Made by a program: the position numbers and the translations under genes. The notes under the pieces were generated by a model that saw only the letters and a list, made by a program, of their open reading frames with translations, had not been told where the DNA came from and ran no database searches. DNA of 64,000 nt from positions 244,556 through 308,555 of the forward strand of contig NZ_SORE01000007.1 of the NCBI RefSeq assembly GCF_004366595.1, given 5' to 3'. The DNA is from Paraburkholderia rhizosphaerae. GTDB lineage: Bacteria; Pseudomonadota; Gammaproteobacteria; Burkholderiales; Burkholderiaceae. Of this stretch, positions 44,614-54,454 are shown piece by piece (positions within the stretch are counted from its first letter, which is position 1; each line of letters opens with the position of its first letter).

Positions 44614-47274
44614 ATGCGCAAATTTTTCCTCCAATGGCTCTTCCTCGCCCTGGCGCTCCTGCCAGTCGTCGCGGAGTCCGCCCCGCCCTCCCCGCCGGAC
44701 ACGGCAACCCCGCCTGTCAAACTGACCCCCGAACAAGCCCGCCAGGCGCTCGATGTCCTGAATGATCCGCAACGTCGCGCGCAGGTAACGGACACGCTGC
44801 ACGCAATCGCGGCCGCGGGCGCGCTCGCGACGCCGCCGGTCGCGGCCAGTCCGGCGGCGGCCACCACGGCGGCGCCCGCGTCGGCTGCGAGCGCGCCGCG
44901 CGCGCTCAAGTCGAACGGCCTCGCCGCGCAACTCGCGCGCCAGGGCGCCCGTTGGCTCGAAGACGCCGGCTCATCGATCAAGCGCTCAGCCATCGTGCTG
45001 CTCGACACGAATTCCGTGCGCGCCTGGTGGCACGGCGAAGTGCAGAACCCGGAGGAACGCGCAAAGCTGGTCGCAATACTGTTAGCGATTGTCGGCACGC
45101 TGCTGCCGGCAATCGTGATCGAATGGATCGCACGCCGGCTGCTGCGGCGCGCACGTGTCGCAATCGCGGCGCGCCGCCAGCATCGCGAAGCCGCGCTCGG
45201 CATCGACGAGCAAGACGGCGTGGACGTGGAAGCGGCACAAGCCGTGCAAGCGGCAGGCGTGCCCGCGCAACAAGTCGACGAAGCGGGCGCGTCCGCCTCT
45301 ACGTCGGCGTCTACTTCACCGTCCACGTCCACGGCAACGGTCCCGGCTGATGCCAGGTCCACGTCCGCGACCAGCCCATCGCGCTCTGCATCGGCGCCAT
45401 CGCCGATGTCCGCCACCGCCACAAGCGCCGAGCAGCACCAGAAGGAAGTACGCAGCCAGCGCCACGCGGCGACGCACTGGACGCTGCTGCAACGGCTGCC
45501 GCTTGCCGCGCTGCAACTGCTGCTGCGTCTGCTGCCGCTGGCCGTGTTTGTCGGCGCGGCGAGCGTGCTGATGTCGATACTCGCAAAAGACGGCTCGCCG
45601 CAAGAACACTCGCTTAGCGTGCTGATCGACGTCTATGTAATTTGCCGTGCGATCGTCATCGCATGCGGCTTTTTCCTGCAAGCGGACGCACCGGCGCTGC
45701 GCCTGTTCCGGATGCCGGACCGCTGGGCGATTTTCGTGCAGCGCTGGGTGATCTGGATTGTCAGTGCGATCGGCGGCGGCATCGTGGTAGTTGAAGTCGC
45801 GGTGGCGCTCGGTCTGTCCGAGTCCGCGCATCTCGCGCTGGTGAAGCTTGTCGCACTCGCCGGACACATCCTGTTGTCGGTGATGATTCTGCAATGCCGC
45901 AAACCGGTCGCCGAAGCGATCCTTGCGCGCGCGAAGGACACCAGCAGTCCGGTCAAGCTGCTCGGCGAAGGCTTCGTCGACCTGTGGACCGGCGTCGCGA
46001 TCTTTATCGTAATGGCGTTGTGGTTCGTCTGGGCGCTCGACGTGCAGAACGGCTACCGCACGCTGCTGCATCTCGGCGGCATTTCCGTTGCGGTGCTGAT
46101 CGGCGCACGCGTCGCGTCGATCATCCTGTTCGGCGCACTCGGGCGGCTCTTCCGCGCGGAAGACGAGAACGAGCGTTCGCTGGTCCATCAGCATGCGTAC
46201 CGTTACTACCCGCTCGCGCGGCAGCTTGTGTACGCGGCGCTTGCGGTGGTGACCGTGCTGATCCTGTTGCAGGTCTGGCATGTCGATGTCTGGCAGTTCT
46301 TCGCGCAAGGCACGGTCGGCCATCGGCTCGCGTCCGCACTCGTGACGATCTTCGTCGCTGCGTTCTTCGCGCTGTTCGTGTGGGAAGCGGTGAATGTCTC
46401 GGTCGAGCGGCGTCTCGCGCGCTGGACCGATAGCGGCGATCTGCTGCGCGCCGCGCGGCTGCGCACGCTGCTGCCGATGCTGCGCACCGCGCTGCTCGTC
46501 GTGATCGCGTTGGTGGTGGTGCTCACCGGCCTCTCCGAACTTGGCGTGAACACCGCGCCGCTGCTCGCGAGCGCAAGCATCTTCGGCGTCGCGCTCGGCT
46601 TCGGCTCGCAAAAGCTCGTGCAGGACTTCATCACTGGCATCTTCCTGCTGATGGAAAACGCGATGCAGGTCGGCGACTGGGTCACGCTCGCGGGCGTCTC
46701 CGGCACCGTCGAATATCTGTCGATCCGCACCGTGCGACTGCGCGGCGGCGACGGCTCGCTCTATACGGTGCCGTTCAGTTCAGTATCGACCGTGAACAAT
46801 ACGAATCGCGGGCTCGGTAACGCGGCGGTCAGAGTGAGCATCGTGTTCGGCGCGGATCTCGATCTCGCGATCGATACGCTGAAGGAGATCGGCGCATCGC
46901 TGCGCGAAGACGACCGGTTCAAGAACGGCATTCTGTCGGACTTCGCTTTCTGGGGCGTCGATGCGCTCGACGGCGCGTCGGTCACGCTCGCGGGCCAGGT
47001 GCAGTGTCGCGACTCGGCGCGCTGGGGTGTGCAGCGCGAGTTCAACCGGCGCATTTTCGAGCGCTTCAGCGAGAAAGGCATCGCAATTGCGAACCCGCAG
47101 CGCTCCGTGCTGGCACCGGAAGATGGCCGGCTGCCGGTTGCGCAACTGAACGGGCGCGGCGAACCGCAGCATGATTTCGACGCGGACGACGACGATTCGC
47201 GTGCGGCGGGCCGGGAGCGGGATGGGAAACAGGACGACGACGCCAATCGTCCAACCAGGCATCGCGCTAACTGA
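44614..47274 (+). CDS. Large MscS-family mechanosensitive channel
   Basis: An 886-residue membrane protein of the YbiO/multi-helix MscS type, which opens on hypo-osmotic shock. It has a signal-like N-terminus, an Ala/Pro/Ser/Thr-rich periplasmic stretch (30-100), a low-complexity Ser/Thr linker (~225-270), and about ten helices. The pore helix and beta domain are clear: LLASASIFGVALGFGSQKLVQDFITGIFLL near residue 650 and VGDWVTLAGVSGTVEYLSIRTVRLR near 690. A charged tail (DFDADDDDS) ends the protein. Confidence 0.9.
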   Translation: MRKFFLQWLFLALALLPVVAESAPPSPPDTATPPVKLTPEQARQALDVLNDPQRRAQVTDTLHAIAAAGALATPPVAASPAAATTAAPASAASAPRALKSNGLAAQLARQGARWLEDAGSSIKRSAIVLLDTNSVRAWWHGEVQNPEERAKLVAILLAIVGTLLPAIVIEWIARRLLRRARVAIAARRQHREAALGIDEQDGVDVEAAQAVQAAGVPAQQVDEAGASASTSASTSPSTSTATVPADARSTSATSPSRSASAPSPMSATATSAEQHQKEVRSQRHAATHWTLLQRLPLAALQLLLRLLPLAVFVGAASVLMSILAKDGSPQEHSLSVLIDVYVICRAIVIACGFFLQADAPALRLFRMPDRWAIFVQRWVIWIVSAIGGGIVVVEVAVALGLSESAHLALVKLVALAGHILLSVMILQCRKPVAEAILARAKDTSSPVKLLGEGFVDLWTGVAIFIVMALWFVWALDVQNGYRTLLHLGGISVAVLIGARVASIILFGALGRLFRAEDENERSLVHQHAYRYYPLARQLVYAALAVVTVLILLQVWHVDVWQFFAQGTVGHRLASALVTIFVAAFFALFVWEAVNVSVERRLARWTDSGDLLRAARLRTLLPMLRTALLVVIALVVVLTGLSELGVNTAPLLASASIFGVALGFGSQKLVQDFITGIFLLMENAMQVGDWVTLAGVSGTVEYLSIRTVRLRGGDGSLYTVPFSSVSTVNNTNRGLGNAAVRVSIVFGADLDLAIDTLKEIGASLREDDRFKNGILSDFAFWGVDALDGASVTLAGQVQCRDSARWGVQREFNRRIFERFSEKGIAIANPQRSVLAPEDGRLPVAQLNGRGEPQHDFDADDDDSRAAGRERDGKQDDDANRPTRHRAN

Positions 47275-47278
47275 GGCG

Positions 47279-47416
47279 CTAACTGACGCGCGAATCGAAG
47301 CTTTGCCTGGCGAACATGCCGATCGCGAGAATCATCACGAGCCGCCCGAACAGCGTGTTGGGCCAGATGCGGGACCCAACGCACCGCCCAACGCGCAACG
47401 GCCAACGCAGTTTCAT
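47279..47416 (-). pseudogene. Truncated sensor histidine kinase (N-terminal stub)
   Basis: A 45-residue frame that starts 11 bp after the response-regulator stop, where the kinase gene of an OmpR-type pair would begin. Its text (IWPNTLFGRLVMILAIGMFARQ) is the typical first cytoplasmic turn and membrane helix of a sensor kinase, after which it stops; no sensor, HisKA or HATPase part follows before mscS. I read it as the remnant of a deleted kinase gene. Confidence 0.55.
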
Positions 47417-47427
47417 CGGCAAACGCT

Positions 47428-47760
47428 TCACGGCTCGTAAACGACGTCCGCCATCAGCATGTACCCCTCGTTGCGCACCGTGCGAATCAACGCCGCGCGC
47501 CGCGCCTCGTCTTTCAGGTGATGCCGCAGGCGGCCGATGCAGACGTCGATAGAACGGTCGAGCGGCGTGTGCTCCTTGCCGAACACATGATCGAGCAGAA
47601 ACTCGCGCGATAGCGGCCGGTTCGGATGATCGAGCAGCGTGCGCAGCGTCCGGTAATCGGAGCCGCCCAGCGACACGACGACGCCGTCCGGCGACAACAT
47701 CTGCTTCATCCGCGTATCGAGCCGCCAGCCCGCGAAACATCCGGCCACTAAAGTTGGCAT
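47428..47760 (-). pseudogene. OmpR-type response regulator lacking its receiver domain
   Basis: A 110-residue frame (an ATG at 47772 would add 4) containing only the OmpR winged-helix DNA-binding domain: FAGWRLDTRM, then LSREFLLDHVFGKEHTPLDRSIDVCIGRLRHHL and IRTVRNEGYMLMADV. The ~120-residue receiver that normally precedes FAGWRLD is absent, replaced by a short leader and a Fur-like site. Together with the kinase stub it looks like an eroded two-component system. It could still be an unregulated DNA-binding protein. Confidence 0.65.
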
Positions 47761-47763
47761 CTC

Positions 47764-47782
47764 AAATAACAATCGTTCTCAT
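47764..47782 (-). promoter_or_regulatory. Fur-box-like sequence
   Basis: On the minus strand AATGAGAACGATTGTTATT is an imperfect 7-1-7 palindrome that matches the TGATAAT-N-ATTATCA iron-box core at 11 of 14 positions. It lies immediately before the truncated regulator frame. Confidence 0.4.
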
Positions 47783-48111
47783 TAATCGTATAGCATGTCG
47801 CTTTTCCGGACTTCACTTTCTACGCACGCGAATAGCCTGCGAAGCACGATTGCTTGCAGTGTTCTTACGGTTTTACCGGCCGTGAGTGCGTCGACCGATG
47901 TCCGATGGGGTGCTTTACGACAAGCATGACGCCGCTTTCGGCGACATGCGCAACGACTCGCGACGACTTCCACCGGGGATAGCCAGCCGGCCGCCACGCG
48001 CGGCCCAGCCAGCCCGGCTGTCACGCCTGCCAGATGCAACGCCGCCGCGCGCCGGGCTAACCCCGAGCGCGTGGGCTTGCATGTGATCCGGGCGCTATCA
48101 ACGGGGAATGG
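47773..48111. other. Region between eroded two-component genes and porin
   Basis: About 340 bases with no supported gene. It should hold the porin promoter and may be where the receiver-coding part was lost. GC content rises sharply from left to right. Confidence 0.45.
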
Positions 48112-49248
48112 ATGAAACACACTCTGATCGTCGCGGCCTGCGCGGCGGGTTACGCGTGCCACGCGGACGCGCAACCGGCAGTCGCGCTGTACGGGCTGAT
48201 CGACACGGGCATTTTGTATGTCGACAACGCCAAGGGCCATACCGCGTGGCAGGCGGCGAGCGGTGACGTGACCGGCAGCCACTGGGGCCTCGTCGGCCGC
48301 GAAGACCTCAGCGGCGGAACGAAGGCGGTATTCGAACTCGAAAACGGCTTTAGCGCGACGAACGGCACCGCGCGTCAGGGCGGGCGGCTGTTCGGCTACC
48401 AGGCGTATGCGGGCGTGTCGAATACGCGCCTGGGCACTGTGACGCTCGGCCGTCAGTACGACTCGGTGGTCGATTACCTTGCGGCGCTGAGCTTCACTGG
48501 CATTCATCCGGGCGGCAATAATCTGTCGGCGCATCCGTACGACAACGACAATCTGAACAACTCGTTCCGCGTGAACAATTCGATCAAATACGCGAGCGTG
48601 AATTATGCGGGCCTGAAATTCGGCGCGCTGTATGGCTTCTCGAACGACACCGGCTTCGACAATAACCGGCTCTACAGCTTCGGCGCGTCATACGGCGCCG
48701 GTCCGGTGTCGCTTGGCGCCGGCTTCCTGCAGGCGAATAACGGCGGCGGCGGCAACACGAATGGTGCGATCACGCTGACTGATCGCACGTTTATCGCGGC
48801 GCTGCAACGCACGTATGGAGCAGGCGCCGCCTATGCATTCGGGCCGGCGCGGGTCGGCATGGTGTGGACGCGCACGCAACTGGGCGGGCTCGATACGATC
48901 AACGGCCCGAATAGCCTCGGGCTCCTGCAAAACGGTCAAGGCGCGTGCTTCAGCAACTACGAAATCAACGGGAGCTACCTGATCACGCCGATGTTCAGTG
49001 TAACCGGCGAGTACACGTTCACGGATGGCGCGCTTTCAACCGCTAGCGGTTCGCATCATCCGAAGTGGAACGAGGTGTCGGTGCAGGCGGACTACCTGTT
49101 TTCCAAGCGGACCGACGTCTATCTGCAGACGAGTTATCAGCATATCGATAGCGACGGCTCCGGTCTGACGGCGAATATCGCGAGCCAGAGCCCTTCGTCG
49201 AACGATCAGCAACTGGTGGTTGCGGTCGGCCTGCGGCATCGGTTTTAA
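48112..49248 (+). CDS. Outer-membrane general porin (Bordetella/Burkholderia OmpC-like)
   Basis: A 378-residue 16-strand porin. A signal peptide ends at ADA or AQA near residue 21. The first strand VALYGLIDTGILYVDNA is the family hallmark, followed by SHWGLVGREDLSGGTKAVFELENGF and RLGTVTLGRQYD. The protein ends VAVGLRHRF with the C-terminal phenylalanine required for Bam-mediated insertion. Function: passive diffusion of small solutes. Pore selectivity unknown. Confidence 0.95.
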   Translation: MKHTLIVAACAAGYACHADAQPAVALYGLIDTGILYVDNAKGHTAWQAASGDVTGSHWGLVGREDLSGGTKAVFELENGFSATNGTARQGGRLFGYQAYAGVSNTRLGTVTLGRQYDSVVDYLAALSFTGIHPGGNNLSAHPYDNDNLNNSFRVNNSIKYASVNYAGLKFGALYGFSNDTGFDNNRLYSFGASYGAGPVSLGAGFLQANNGGGGNTNGAITLTDRTFIAALQRTYGAGAAYAFGPARVGMVWTRTQLGGLDTINGPNSLGLLQNGQGACFSNYEINGSYLITPMFSVTGEYTFTDGALSTASGSHHPKWNEVSVQADYLFSKRTDVYLQTSYQHIDSDGSGLTANIASQSPSSNDQQLVVAVGLRHRF

Positions 49249-49331
49249 GCGGGCCTCATTTTCTGCTCATTTTCAGCCGATACGATACGTCTCCATGGAA
49301 GCGCGTCACACCTCACTCACTGGAGACGATC

Positions 49332-49484
49332 ATGTTCGCATACCTCATCGAAACGATTGGCAACTGGTTCGACCGCAATGAGCAGCGCGAGTTGGACCGC
49401 TATCTGGAAGGGTCGACAGACCTTGGCGAAGTCGAACGCCGTATGCGCCATTACGATGCGCGCGGCTTCGCGAGCAATCTTTAA
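49332..49484 (+). CDS. DUF3563 small protein
   Basis: A 50-residue protein read from MFAYLIETIGNWFDR to ARGFASNL. It contains the DUF3563 pattern: amphipathic N-terminus, a Glu-Arg-rich middle (ERRMRHYD) and an aromatic Arg-Gly-Phe end. The family is common in Burkholderia, of unknown function. GGAGA lies before the ATG and a strong terminator follows. Confidence 0.85.
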   Translation: MFAYLIETIGNWFDRNEQRELDRYLEGSTDLGEVERRMRHYDARGFASNL

Positions 49485-49517
49485 GCTCCAGGCTTCGAGC
49501 CTCGGGCTTCACGCTTC

Positions 49518-49555
49518 AAGCGGCGCGCATCGGAAGGCGCGCCGCTTTGCGTTTT
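49518..49555 (+). terminator. Rho-independent terminator of the DUF3563 gene
   Basis: Perfect 11-bp GC-rich stem (49518-49528 and 49537-49547, 8-nt loop) followed by TGCGTTTT. It abuts the end of the convergent DUF3597 gene. Confidence 0.82.
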
Positions 49556-49949
49556 AGTTCTTCAGATCATCCGGCACCTTGCCGCCATTTTCCGCCAGCT
49601 TTGTCATCACCTGCTTGTGCAGCCAGACATTCATCGACGCAGAGTCGTTCGTGTCGCCGGAGAATTTCAATTCCTCGGCCAATTGTTTGCGCGCTGTGAG
49701 GCTGCTGTCGAGGTTAAGCAGCTTCATCAGATCGACGATCGACGTACGCCAGTTCAGCGTTTCCGAGCGCTGCTGTGCGAGGCCTGTCAGAACCGCTTCG
49801 ACATCGACCGGCTCGGCGGCCGCCGCTGCGGGTGCTGCCGAACCGCCTGCGGGCGCCGCGGCGACGGGAGCCCCAATGGGGTCCGCTGCCTTCGTGGCTG
49901 GGTGACTACCTGGGAATATCTTGCTGAGAATCGTGCTGAAAATGCCCAT
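49554..49949 (-). CDS. DUF3597-domain protein
   Basis: A 131-residue protein. The start MGIFSTILSKIFPG follows GGAGA; a long upstream frame is not used. Residues 20-50 are an Ala/Pro-rich linker and residues ~55-131 are the DUF3597 domain (VDVEAVLTGLAQQRSETLNWRTSIVDLMKLL). The NMR structure of a relative shows a helical domain; function unknown. Likely cytosolic, sometimes annotated LysM-like in relatives, but no LysM is seen here. Confidence 0.85.
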   Translation of the reverse strand: MGIFSTILSKIFPGSHPATKAADPIGAPVAAAPAGGSAAPAAAAAEPVDVEAVLTGLAQQRSETLNWRTSIVDLMKLLNLDSSLTARKQLAEELKFSGDTNDSASMNVWLHKQVMTKLAENGGKVPDDLKN

Positions 49950-50221
49950 GACTTTCTCCGCGAAGTGAAGGTGGCAATCTGCTGGAGCACCCGTCATGCC
50001 TGAGCACTGAGTGCGCGCGGGGGGGCACATGCGGAATAGGTGTTGGCCGTATGCGCGCGCGACATGGCCGGGATTCCAAGCATAGGCGATGATTTCCATG
50101 CCTCGGTGACGAAATCGTGTCGTCGCGACTGACGAATCGGGCCGCGTGCGCAACCTCACGCCGGTTTGCCGTATACAATGCGGCAGCCTTTAATCCGACA
50201 CGCGTCCATTCGACTCCGCTT

Positions 50222-51274
50222 ATGCCCAACACGACCCGGGCCTTTCTGCTCGGCCCGCTTCTGAAAGGTGTTTCGCGTTCGTTCTATCTGACCTTGCGCG
50301 TGCTGCCGACCGGCATGCGCGACCCGATCGGTGTTGCGTATCTGCTGGCGCGCGCCGCCGATACGATTGCGGACACATCGATCGTGCCGCCTGCCGAGCG
50401 GCTTACGCTGCTGCTGTCGCTGCGCGCCGCGGTGAACGGCGCGTCGGATCAGAGTGCGCAATTGCAGCGCATTGCCGGACAGCTCGCCGGGCAACAGACT
50501 CAATCGGACGAGAAGGTGCTGCTCGAATCGCTCGAGCCGGCGCTCGCGATTCTGCCGCAACTGGCCGATGACGACCGTCACGCGGTCCGCGAAATCGTCA
50601 CGACGCTGACTGAAGGCATGGAATTCGACCTGCGCACGTTTCCCGACGAACAGTCGGGCCGTCTCGTTGCGCTACGCGAATTGAGTGAACTGGACCTGTA
50701 CACGTACCAGGTCGCCGGCTGCGTCGGCGAGTTCTGGACGAAGATGACGTATGCCCACTTGCCGGGCACGCTGACCGAAGCCGAGCCGGCGATGATCGCC
50801 CGCGGCGTGCGCTTCGGCAAAGCGCTGCAGTTGACCAATGTGCTGCGCGATTGCGGCAAGGATCTGCGAATCGGCCGCTGCTATTTACCGTCCGTGCTGC
50901 TCGAGCGTTACATCCTGACGCCGCGCGATCTGCTCGAACCTGGCGCGTCGTTGCGTGCACAACCGTTAATGCGCGAACTGGTCGGCCACGCGCTTGATCA
51001 CTATCGTGCAGCGGTCGACTATACGCTCGCGATTCCCGCGCGCGCGGTTCGTTTGCGGCTCGCATGTGTATGGCCGATCGTGATCGGACTCGAAACGCTG
51101 GAACTGCTGGTTACGAACCCGGCATGGCTCGAACCCGGACGCGCGTCGAAGATCAAACGCGGCGACGTCTATCGGATACTCGCGCGATCGATACCGACGG
51201 TGGCGTCGAATGCGTTGCTGCGCGGATGGATGGAGCGACTCATTGCGCGCGTCGACCTGCAGCGGCGCAGTTGA
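50222..51274 (+). CDS. Squalene/phytoene synthase-family enzyme
   Basis: A trans-isoprenyl diphosphate synthase of 350 residues that condenses two prenyl diphosphates head to head. The first Asp-rich motif is ARAADTIADT near residue 45 and the second NVLRDCGKDLRIGRCYLP near residue 220. LYTYQVAGCVGEFW is the YxYxVAGxVG signature of squalene synthase. Single gene, not in an hpn cluster here; products could feed hopanoid or carotenoid synthesis. Variant CGKD replaces the usual xxED. Confidence 0.9.
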   Translation: MPNTTRAFLLGPLLKGVSRSFYLTLRVLPTGMRDPIGVAYLLARAADTIADTSIVPPAERLTLLLSLRAAVNGASDQSAQLQRIAGQLAGQQTQSDEKVLLESLEPALAILPQLADDDRHAVREIVTTLTEGMEFDLRTFPDEQSGRLVALRELSELDLYTYQVAGCVGEFWTKMTYAHLPGTLTEAEPAMIARGVRFGKALQLTNVLRDCGKDLRIGRCYLPSVLLERYILTPRDLLEPGASLRAQPLMRELVGHALDHYRAAVDYTLAIPARAVRLRLACVWPIVIGLETLELLVTNPAWLEPGRASKIKRGDVYRILARSIPTVASNALLRGWMERLIARVDLQRRS

Positions 51275-51282
51275 AGCAAACA

Positions 51283-51312
51283 CCGATGCCGGCTTGAAGC
51301 AGCCGGCATCGG
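51283..51312. terminator. Hairpin between convergent genes
   Basis: Perfect 12-bp arms (51283-51294 and 51301-51312, 6-nt loop) between the squalene-synthase-family and patatin genes. No long T-run on either side. Probably a bidirectional transcription end. Confidence 0.6.
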
Positions 51313-51320
51313 CGCGCCGC

Positions 51321-52574
51321 TCACGCGGCCTCTTCTTTCTTCGAATCTTCACGCAGTTCGAGCAGGTCCTTGTCCGACGATGGCATCTTGCCTTGCGGAC
51401 GATGCACATCGTGCGTGATGAACCCGATATCGCGGCTCGGCACATCGAACCAGTCGCGATGCGAAAACGAATCGCGAATATCTTCGAGCCCGCTTTCCCA
51501 GTGCTCTTTCATCGTATCGACGCTGAACTCGTAGTCCTTGTAGTGCCCTTCATACGACTTGTTCTTATAAATGAGGTGCACCACATTGATCGCGCTGCCG
51601 TCGGCGAGCTTCTGCGCGTGCCGGAACAGCGGGTCGGCCTTAATGACCGACGACGGCACGTGCTTCAGCAATTCCTTGATAAAGCATGCGTTGCGCTGGC
51701 GCTCCGCAAGCATGTTCGTGATCGCGCGAGTCCGGCTCGAATACTGGATGTCTTTCGCGCGCTCCGACACGTCAAGAAAATCACCCGGTAAATTGCCTTG
51801 CGCGCTCCACAAGTCGACCTGAAACACGAGTGTGTCTTTCTGCTCCGAGTCGCGTAGCACTTCGGTCAGCGGCGTATTCGACACGAGGCCGCCATCCCAG
51901 TAGAACTCGCCATCGATCTCGACCGCCGGAAAGCCCGGCGGCAATGCGCCTGACGCCATGAAATGCTCGGGCGTCAAACGCGTCTTGCGATTGACGAAGC
52001 TGGTCAGGTTGCCGGTGCGAACGTTGACCGCGCCGACCGACACGCAGATGTCGCCATCGTTGATGCGGTCGAAGTCGGCGAACGCCAGCAGCGTCTCTTT
52101 CAACGCGGCCGTGTTGTAGTAGCTGACCTGGTTCGGGGTCACCTTCTCGAAGCCGGCGAGCGGCAACGGAAAACGCGGGGCAAAAAAGCCCGGCTGACCT
52201 TCGGTCAGCGCGCGCGTCGCCGCGAACATGCTCGCCCATCGGCGCGTGAGGTCGTGCTGCTCGAGACCCGGCAACGCCCACGCGCTCCAGTTACCGATCC
52301 AGCCACGCGGATGGCAGATCGCATCCCAGAACCCTTGCAATGCGTCGACGCGCTTTTCCGGCGGATTGCCCGCAATAATCGCGGTATTCAATGCGCCGAT
52401 CGATACGCCGGCAATCCGGTGCGGATGAACACCCGCTTCGGCCAGGCCCTGATAAACACCCGCCTGGTAAGAACCGAGCGCGCCGCCGCCTTGCAGCACC
52501 AGCGCAATCTCGTCATAGCGCGGCAGCACGAACGCGCCGGGCTGCCGCGCCGGCTTGTTGGTTTCGCTGCTCAT
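51321..52574 (-). CDS. Patatin-like phospholipase with DUF3734 tail
   Basis: A 417-residue predicted acyl hydrolase. GGGALG is at residues 29-34, the nucleophile in GVSIG at S58, and the dyad aspartate in WDGGLVSN near residue 215. The DUF3734-like C-terminus (ERAKDIQYSSRTRAITN onward) ends in a Lys/Glu-rich tail. It is the third gene of the adc-bdhA-patatin operon, 13 bp after bdhA, which suggests a role in PHB or short-chain acyl turnover. Paralogue of the gene at 24371. Confidence 0.92.
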   Translation of the reverse strand: MSSETNKPARQPGAFVLPRYDEIALVLQGGGALGSYQAGVYQGLAEAGVHPHRIAGVSIGALNTAIIAGNPPEKRVDALQGFWDAICHPRGWIGNWSAWALPGLEQHDLTRRWASMFAATRALTEGQPGFFAPRFPLPLAGFEKVTPNQVSYYNTAALKETLLAFADFDRINDGDICVSVGAVNVRTGNLTSFVNRKTRLTPEHFMASGALPPGFPAVEIDGEFYWDGGLVSNTPLTEVLRDSEQKDTLVFQVDLWSAQGNLPGDFLDVSERAKDIQYSSRTRAITNMLAERQRNACFIKELLKHVPSSVIKADPLFRHAQKLADGSAINVVHLIYKNKSYEGHYKDYEFSVDTMKEHWESGLEDIRDSFSHRDWFDVPSRDIGFITHDVHRPQGKMPSSDKDLLELREDSKKEEAA

Positions 52575-52587
52575 GCATGCCCCCTTA

Positions 52588-53370
52588 TCACTGCATATAC
52601 CAGCCGTGGCTGACGACGATCGACTGTCCGGTCAGCGCGGCCGATTCGAAACCCGCGAGGAATGCGACGGTATTCGCGACGTCGTCGACTGTGGTGAATT
52701 CGCCGTCGACCGTATCGCCAAGCATCACGTGCTTGATCACTTCCTCTTCGGAGATGCCGAGTTCTTTGGCCTGCTCAGGAATCTGCTTGTCGACGAGCGG
52801 CGTGCGCACGAAGCCCGGGCACACGACATTCGCACGGACGCCGCGCGGACCGCCCTCTTTCGCGACCACGCGCGCAAGACCGAGCAGACCGTGCTTCGCC
52901 GTGACATATGCGGACTTGAGCTTCGATGCTTCGTGCGAATGCACCGAGCCCATATAGATGATCGAGCCGCCGCGGCCACCGCTGTACATATGGCGGATGG
53001 CCGCTTTGGTCGTCAGGAACGCGCCGTCCAGATGCACGGCGAGCATTTTCTTCCAGTCCGCGAATGCGTAGTTTTCGATCGGGTTGACGATCTGGATACC
53101 GGCATTCGACACCAGTACATCGATACCGCCGAATTTTTCAGCTGCTGCGTCGATGCCGCGATTCACCGCGTCTTCGTCGACTACGTTCATTTCGACTGCG
53201 AACGCGCTGCCGCCACCATCGTTGATGCTGGTTGCAACCTGCTGTGCGTTCTTCAGCGAAAGATCGGCAATGACCACTTTCGCACCTTGCGCGGCGAGCT
53301 TGCGCGCGCACTGCTCGCCAATGCCGCTTGCCGCGCCGGTTACGACGGCCACCTTGTTGTTCAACGACAT
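52588..53370 (-). CDS. bdhA: 3-Hydroxybutyrate dehydrogenase
   Basis: Short-chain dehydrogenase of 260 residues that interconverts (R)-3-hydroxybutyrate and acetoacetate with NAD. The cofactor motif TGAASGIG is near residue 11-18; NAG is at LVSNAGIQ near 88; the catalytic Ser-Tyr-Lys triad is [19 protein letters not shown] (Y and K of YxxxK near 155-159). The text [23 protein letters not shown] is typical of bacterial BDH. It sits between adc and patatin, consistent with PHB degradation and ketone metabolism. Confidence 0.9.
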   Translation of the reverse strand: MSLNNKVAVVTGAASGIGEQCARKLAAQGAKVVIADLSLKNAQQVATSINDGGGSAFAVEMNVVDEDAVNRGIDAAAEKFGGIDVLVSNAGIQIVNPIENYAFADWKKMLAVHLDGAFLTTKAAIRHMYSGGRGGSIIYMGSVHSHEASKLKSAYVTAKHGLLGLARVVAKEGGPRGVRANVVCPGFVRTPLVDKQIPEQAKELGISEEEVIKHVMLGDTVDGEFTTVDDVANTVAFLAGFESAALTGQSIVVSHGWYMQ

Positions 53371-53391
53371 ATCACGATCCTCGTTCGGAAG

Positions 53392-54171
53392 TTACTGGTT
53401 TGCTGCGGGCTTTAGCGTGTCGACCGCGGCCAGATAGTCGAATGCGACTTCGCCGATATCGAGTGTCAGGTCCGCAATCAGGTGACGCGCACCGATCACG
53501 CGACGCACGGGGAGATCGGCGACGGGCGCGAGCGCGTGCGGACGCAATTCGAGTGCGGCGGGTCCGCTCCATGCGCCGTACACGGTGACATCGCGCAAGA
53601 AAAAGCGCACCAGTTCGCAAACGCGCGCGGTGCCATCGACGTGCGGAAGGACCTTCAGCAGATAGTTCGGCGTTTCACCGAGCTTGCGGCGTTCGCCTTC
53701 GGCGTCGCAGAAGTTGTGCTTGTAGCCCATCGTGCCGGTGGCAATGCGTTGGGTGCCGTAATCGAGCGTGCCGAGCAGCGTGTCGTTGCCGTCGACCGAA
53801 ATGCGAGGGCGCGCGAGTTTCTTCGGGAAACCCCAGATTTCGCGGCCGCCGGCAATCGGGCCTTCGTCATCGAGATACATCGCGTGCGTGTAGTTGCCGA
53901 TTCTGCCCTGCGGATCGCGCACCGAAATGACCTGACCGCTTTCGGTGTAATCACCGAAACCGGACGAGTCAGGCATGCGGATAAATTCGTAGTGGACGAG
54001 ATTGTCGACCGGCTGCAGCGGCTCGGGCACCGCGGCGCGCAATGCGTCGGGATCCGATTCGTATGAAATGATGAAGTACTCCCGGTTCCTGTAGCGGAAC
54101 GGCGGGCGTGGATACGCCGGATTATGAACAGGCATCGCAAAGGCGGCTTTGCGAATCGAATCAATGTCCAT
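53392..54171 (-). CDS. adc: Acetoacetate decarboxylase
   Basis: A 259-residue enzyme that converts acetoacetate to acetone and CO2 by a Schiff-base lysine. The active-site segment is [14 protein letters not shown] (Lys-Lys, the first lysine forms the Schiff base) near residue 115. The N-terminus has [30 protein letters not shown], typical of the family. AAGGAGAG precedes the ATG. First gene of adc-bdhA-patatin; the order fits a pathway from PHB monomers. Confidence 0.95.
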   Translation of the reverse strand: MDIDSIRKAAFAMPVHNPAYPRPPFRYRNREYFIISYESDPDALRAAVPEPLQPVDNLVHYEFIRMPDSSGFGDYTESGQVISVRDPQGRIGNYTHAMYLDDEGPIAGGREIWGFPKKLARPRISVDGNDTLLGTLDYGTQRIATGTMGYKHNFCDAEGERRKLGETPNYLLKVLPHVDGTARVCELVRFFLRDVTVYGAWSGPAALELRPHALAPVADLPVRRVIGARHLIADLTLDIGEVAFDYLAAVDTLKPAANQ

Positions 54172-54454
54172 CGGGTCCTCTCCTTGTGGGTTTGGCGTGC
54201 GTGGCGCACATCCGGCATCGTAAAGGAACGCGTGGCGATACTGCTCTCAGTTTGCAAAAAAATACATTGATGCTTTTGCAACATTCCGAGCTCGATTTCG
54301 CACTTCAATGTAAGGTCGATGTGTTAATTGCGCGTGTCTGTGCGGGTGCGCGACGGGTATGCGGTTCGACTACCCAACGCGGTTTATCGATGGCACTTGG
54401 GGAAAAATCTGACAGCTGCGGAGCGACTTATTCAGGAACGCGAACATCGAAGTG

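Noticed and set aside
45316..46611. 431-codon minus-strand frame opposite the MscS gene
   Set aside because: Antisense shadow; His/Gln/Arg-rich with no family text.
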